A program made the position numbers and the translations under genes. From assembly GCA_022013635.1 (NCBI GenBank), contig JAKLPX010000046.1, forward strand, positions 1-7,420: 7,420 nt of DNA, given 5' to 3'. The DNA comes from Candidatus Delongbacteria bacterium. GTDB taxonomy: Bacteria; UBA4055. Below, in pieces: positions 7,354-7,420 of the stretch; the stretch's first letter is position 1, and each line of letters starts with the position of its first letter. The notes below the pieces were generated by a model that saw only the letters and a program-made list of their open reading frames with translations, had not been told where the DNA came from and made no database searches.

Positions 7354-7420
7354 ATGTATCTGAAAACTGCTGACCTACTACTAAATCATGTCAATCGAGA
7401 TTATCTACTACCGTCTATAC
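7354..7420 (+). CDS. Start of a probable DUF262 (GmrSD/ParB-like) protein, cut by the window edge
   Basis: Only 22 codons are present, open to the window end, starting 2 bases after the previous stop. The peptide runs MYLKTADLLLNHVN then RDYLLPSI. This resembles the N-terminus of DUF262 proteins, where a helix is followed by a Y-x-L/I-P-x-I-Q-R-x-F/Y-V-W motif. The final base, C, is the first base of the next codon and is compatible with the expected Gln. DUF262 is the ParB/sulfiredoxin-like NTPase domain of GmrSD-type modification-dependent restriction enzymes, often joined to a DUF1524 HNH nuclease domain that would lie outside the window. The match rests on about eight residues, so the gene is likely but its family is only probable. 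Confidence 0.55.
   Translation, partial: MYLKTADLLLNHVNRDYLLPSI

Noticed and set aside
7376..7412. Repeated CTACTA motifs near the window end
   Set aside because: They are short and irregular, and are explained by Leu codons at the start of the last gene.

Overview
The window is a tightly packed run of five genes, all on the + strand and covering almost every base. It reads as part of one defence or restriction-modification operon. The base composition is AT-rich, with frequent AGA/AGG and ATA codons. The proteins resemble those seen in Bacteroidota/Ignavibacteriota-type genomes. Purine-rich Shine-Dalgarno-like stretches precede several starts, which fits Ignavibacteriota or a similar group better than classic SD-poor Bacteroidetes. 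This taxonomic guess comes from general impression only and is weak.

Layout: (1) bases 1-2406, a large SNF2-type helicase whose N-terminus lies upstream of the window; (2) 2421-3473, a DUF4062 plus GHKL/RecG-like ATPase plus winged-helix protein with a four-copy NEPI repeat and an apparent internal deletion; (3) 3486-6836, a large Eco57I-like N6-adenine DNA methyltransferase with an AT-rich, probably exchanged, specificity segment; (4) 6833-7351, a 172-residue protein of no family I recognise, translationally coupled to the methyltransferase; (5) 7354 to the window edge, the first 22 codons of what looks like a DUF262 (GmrSD/ParB-like nuclease family) protein. The gaps are 14, 12, -4 and 2 bases, so a single transcript and tight co-translation are likely. 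No promoter, terminator, tRNA, rRNA, IS element or CRISPR array was seen, and no stretch above 300 bases lacks a gene.

Working model (inference): the methyltransferase marks host DNA, and the helicase together with the ATPase/winged-helix protein acts on unmarked invader DNA. The gene set resembles helicase-methylase-ATPase systems (the Hma type as I recall it) and shares a SNF2 helicase and an adenine methylase with class 1 DISARM. The drmA, drmB and drmC genes of DISARM are not visible here. The added small unknown gene and the DUF262 gene are what might make this locus a variant. The most notable oddities are the shortened ATPase gene, the mosaic composition of the methyltransferase and the orphan fourth gene.
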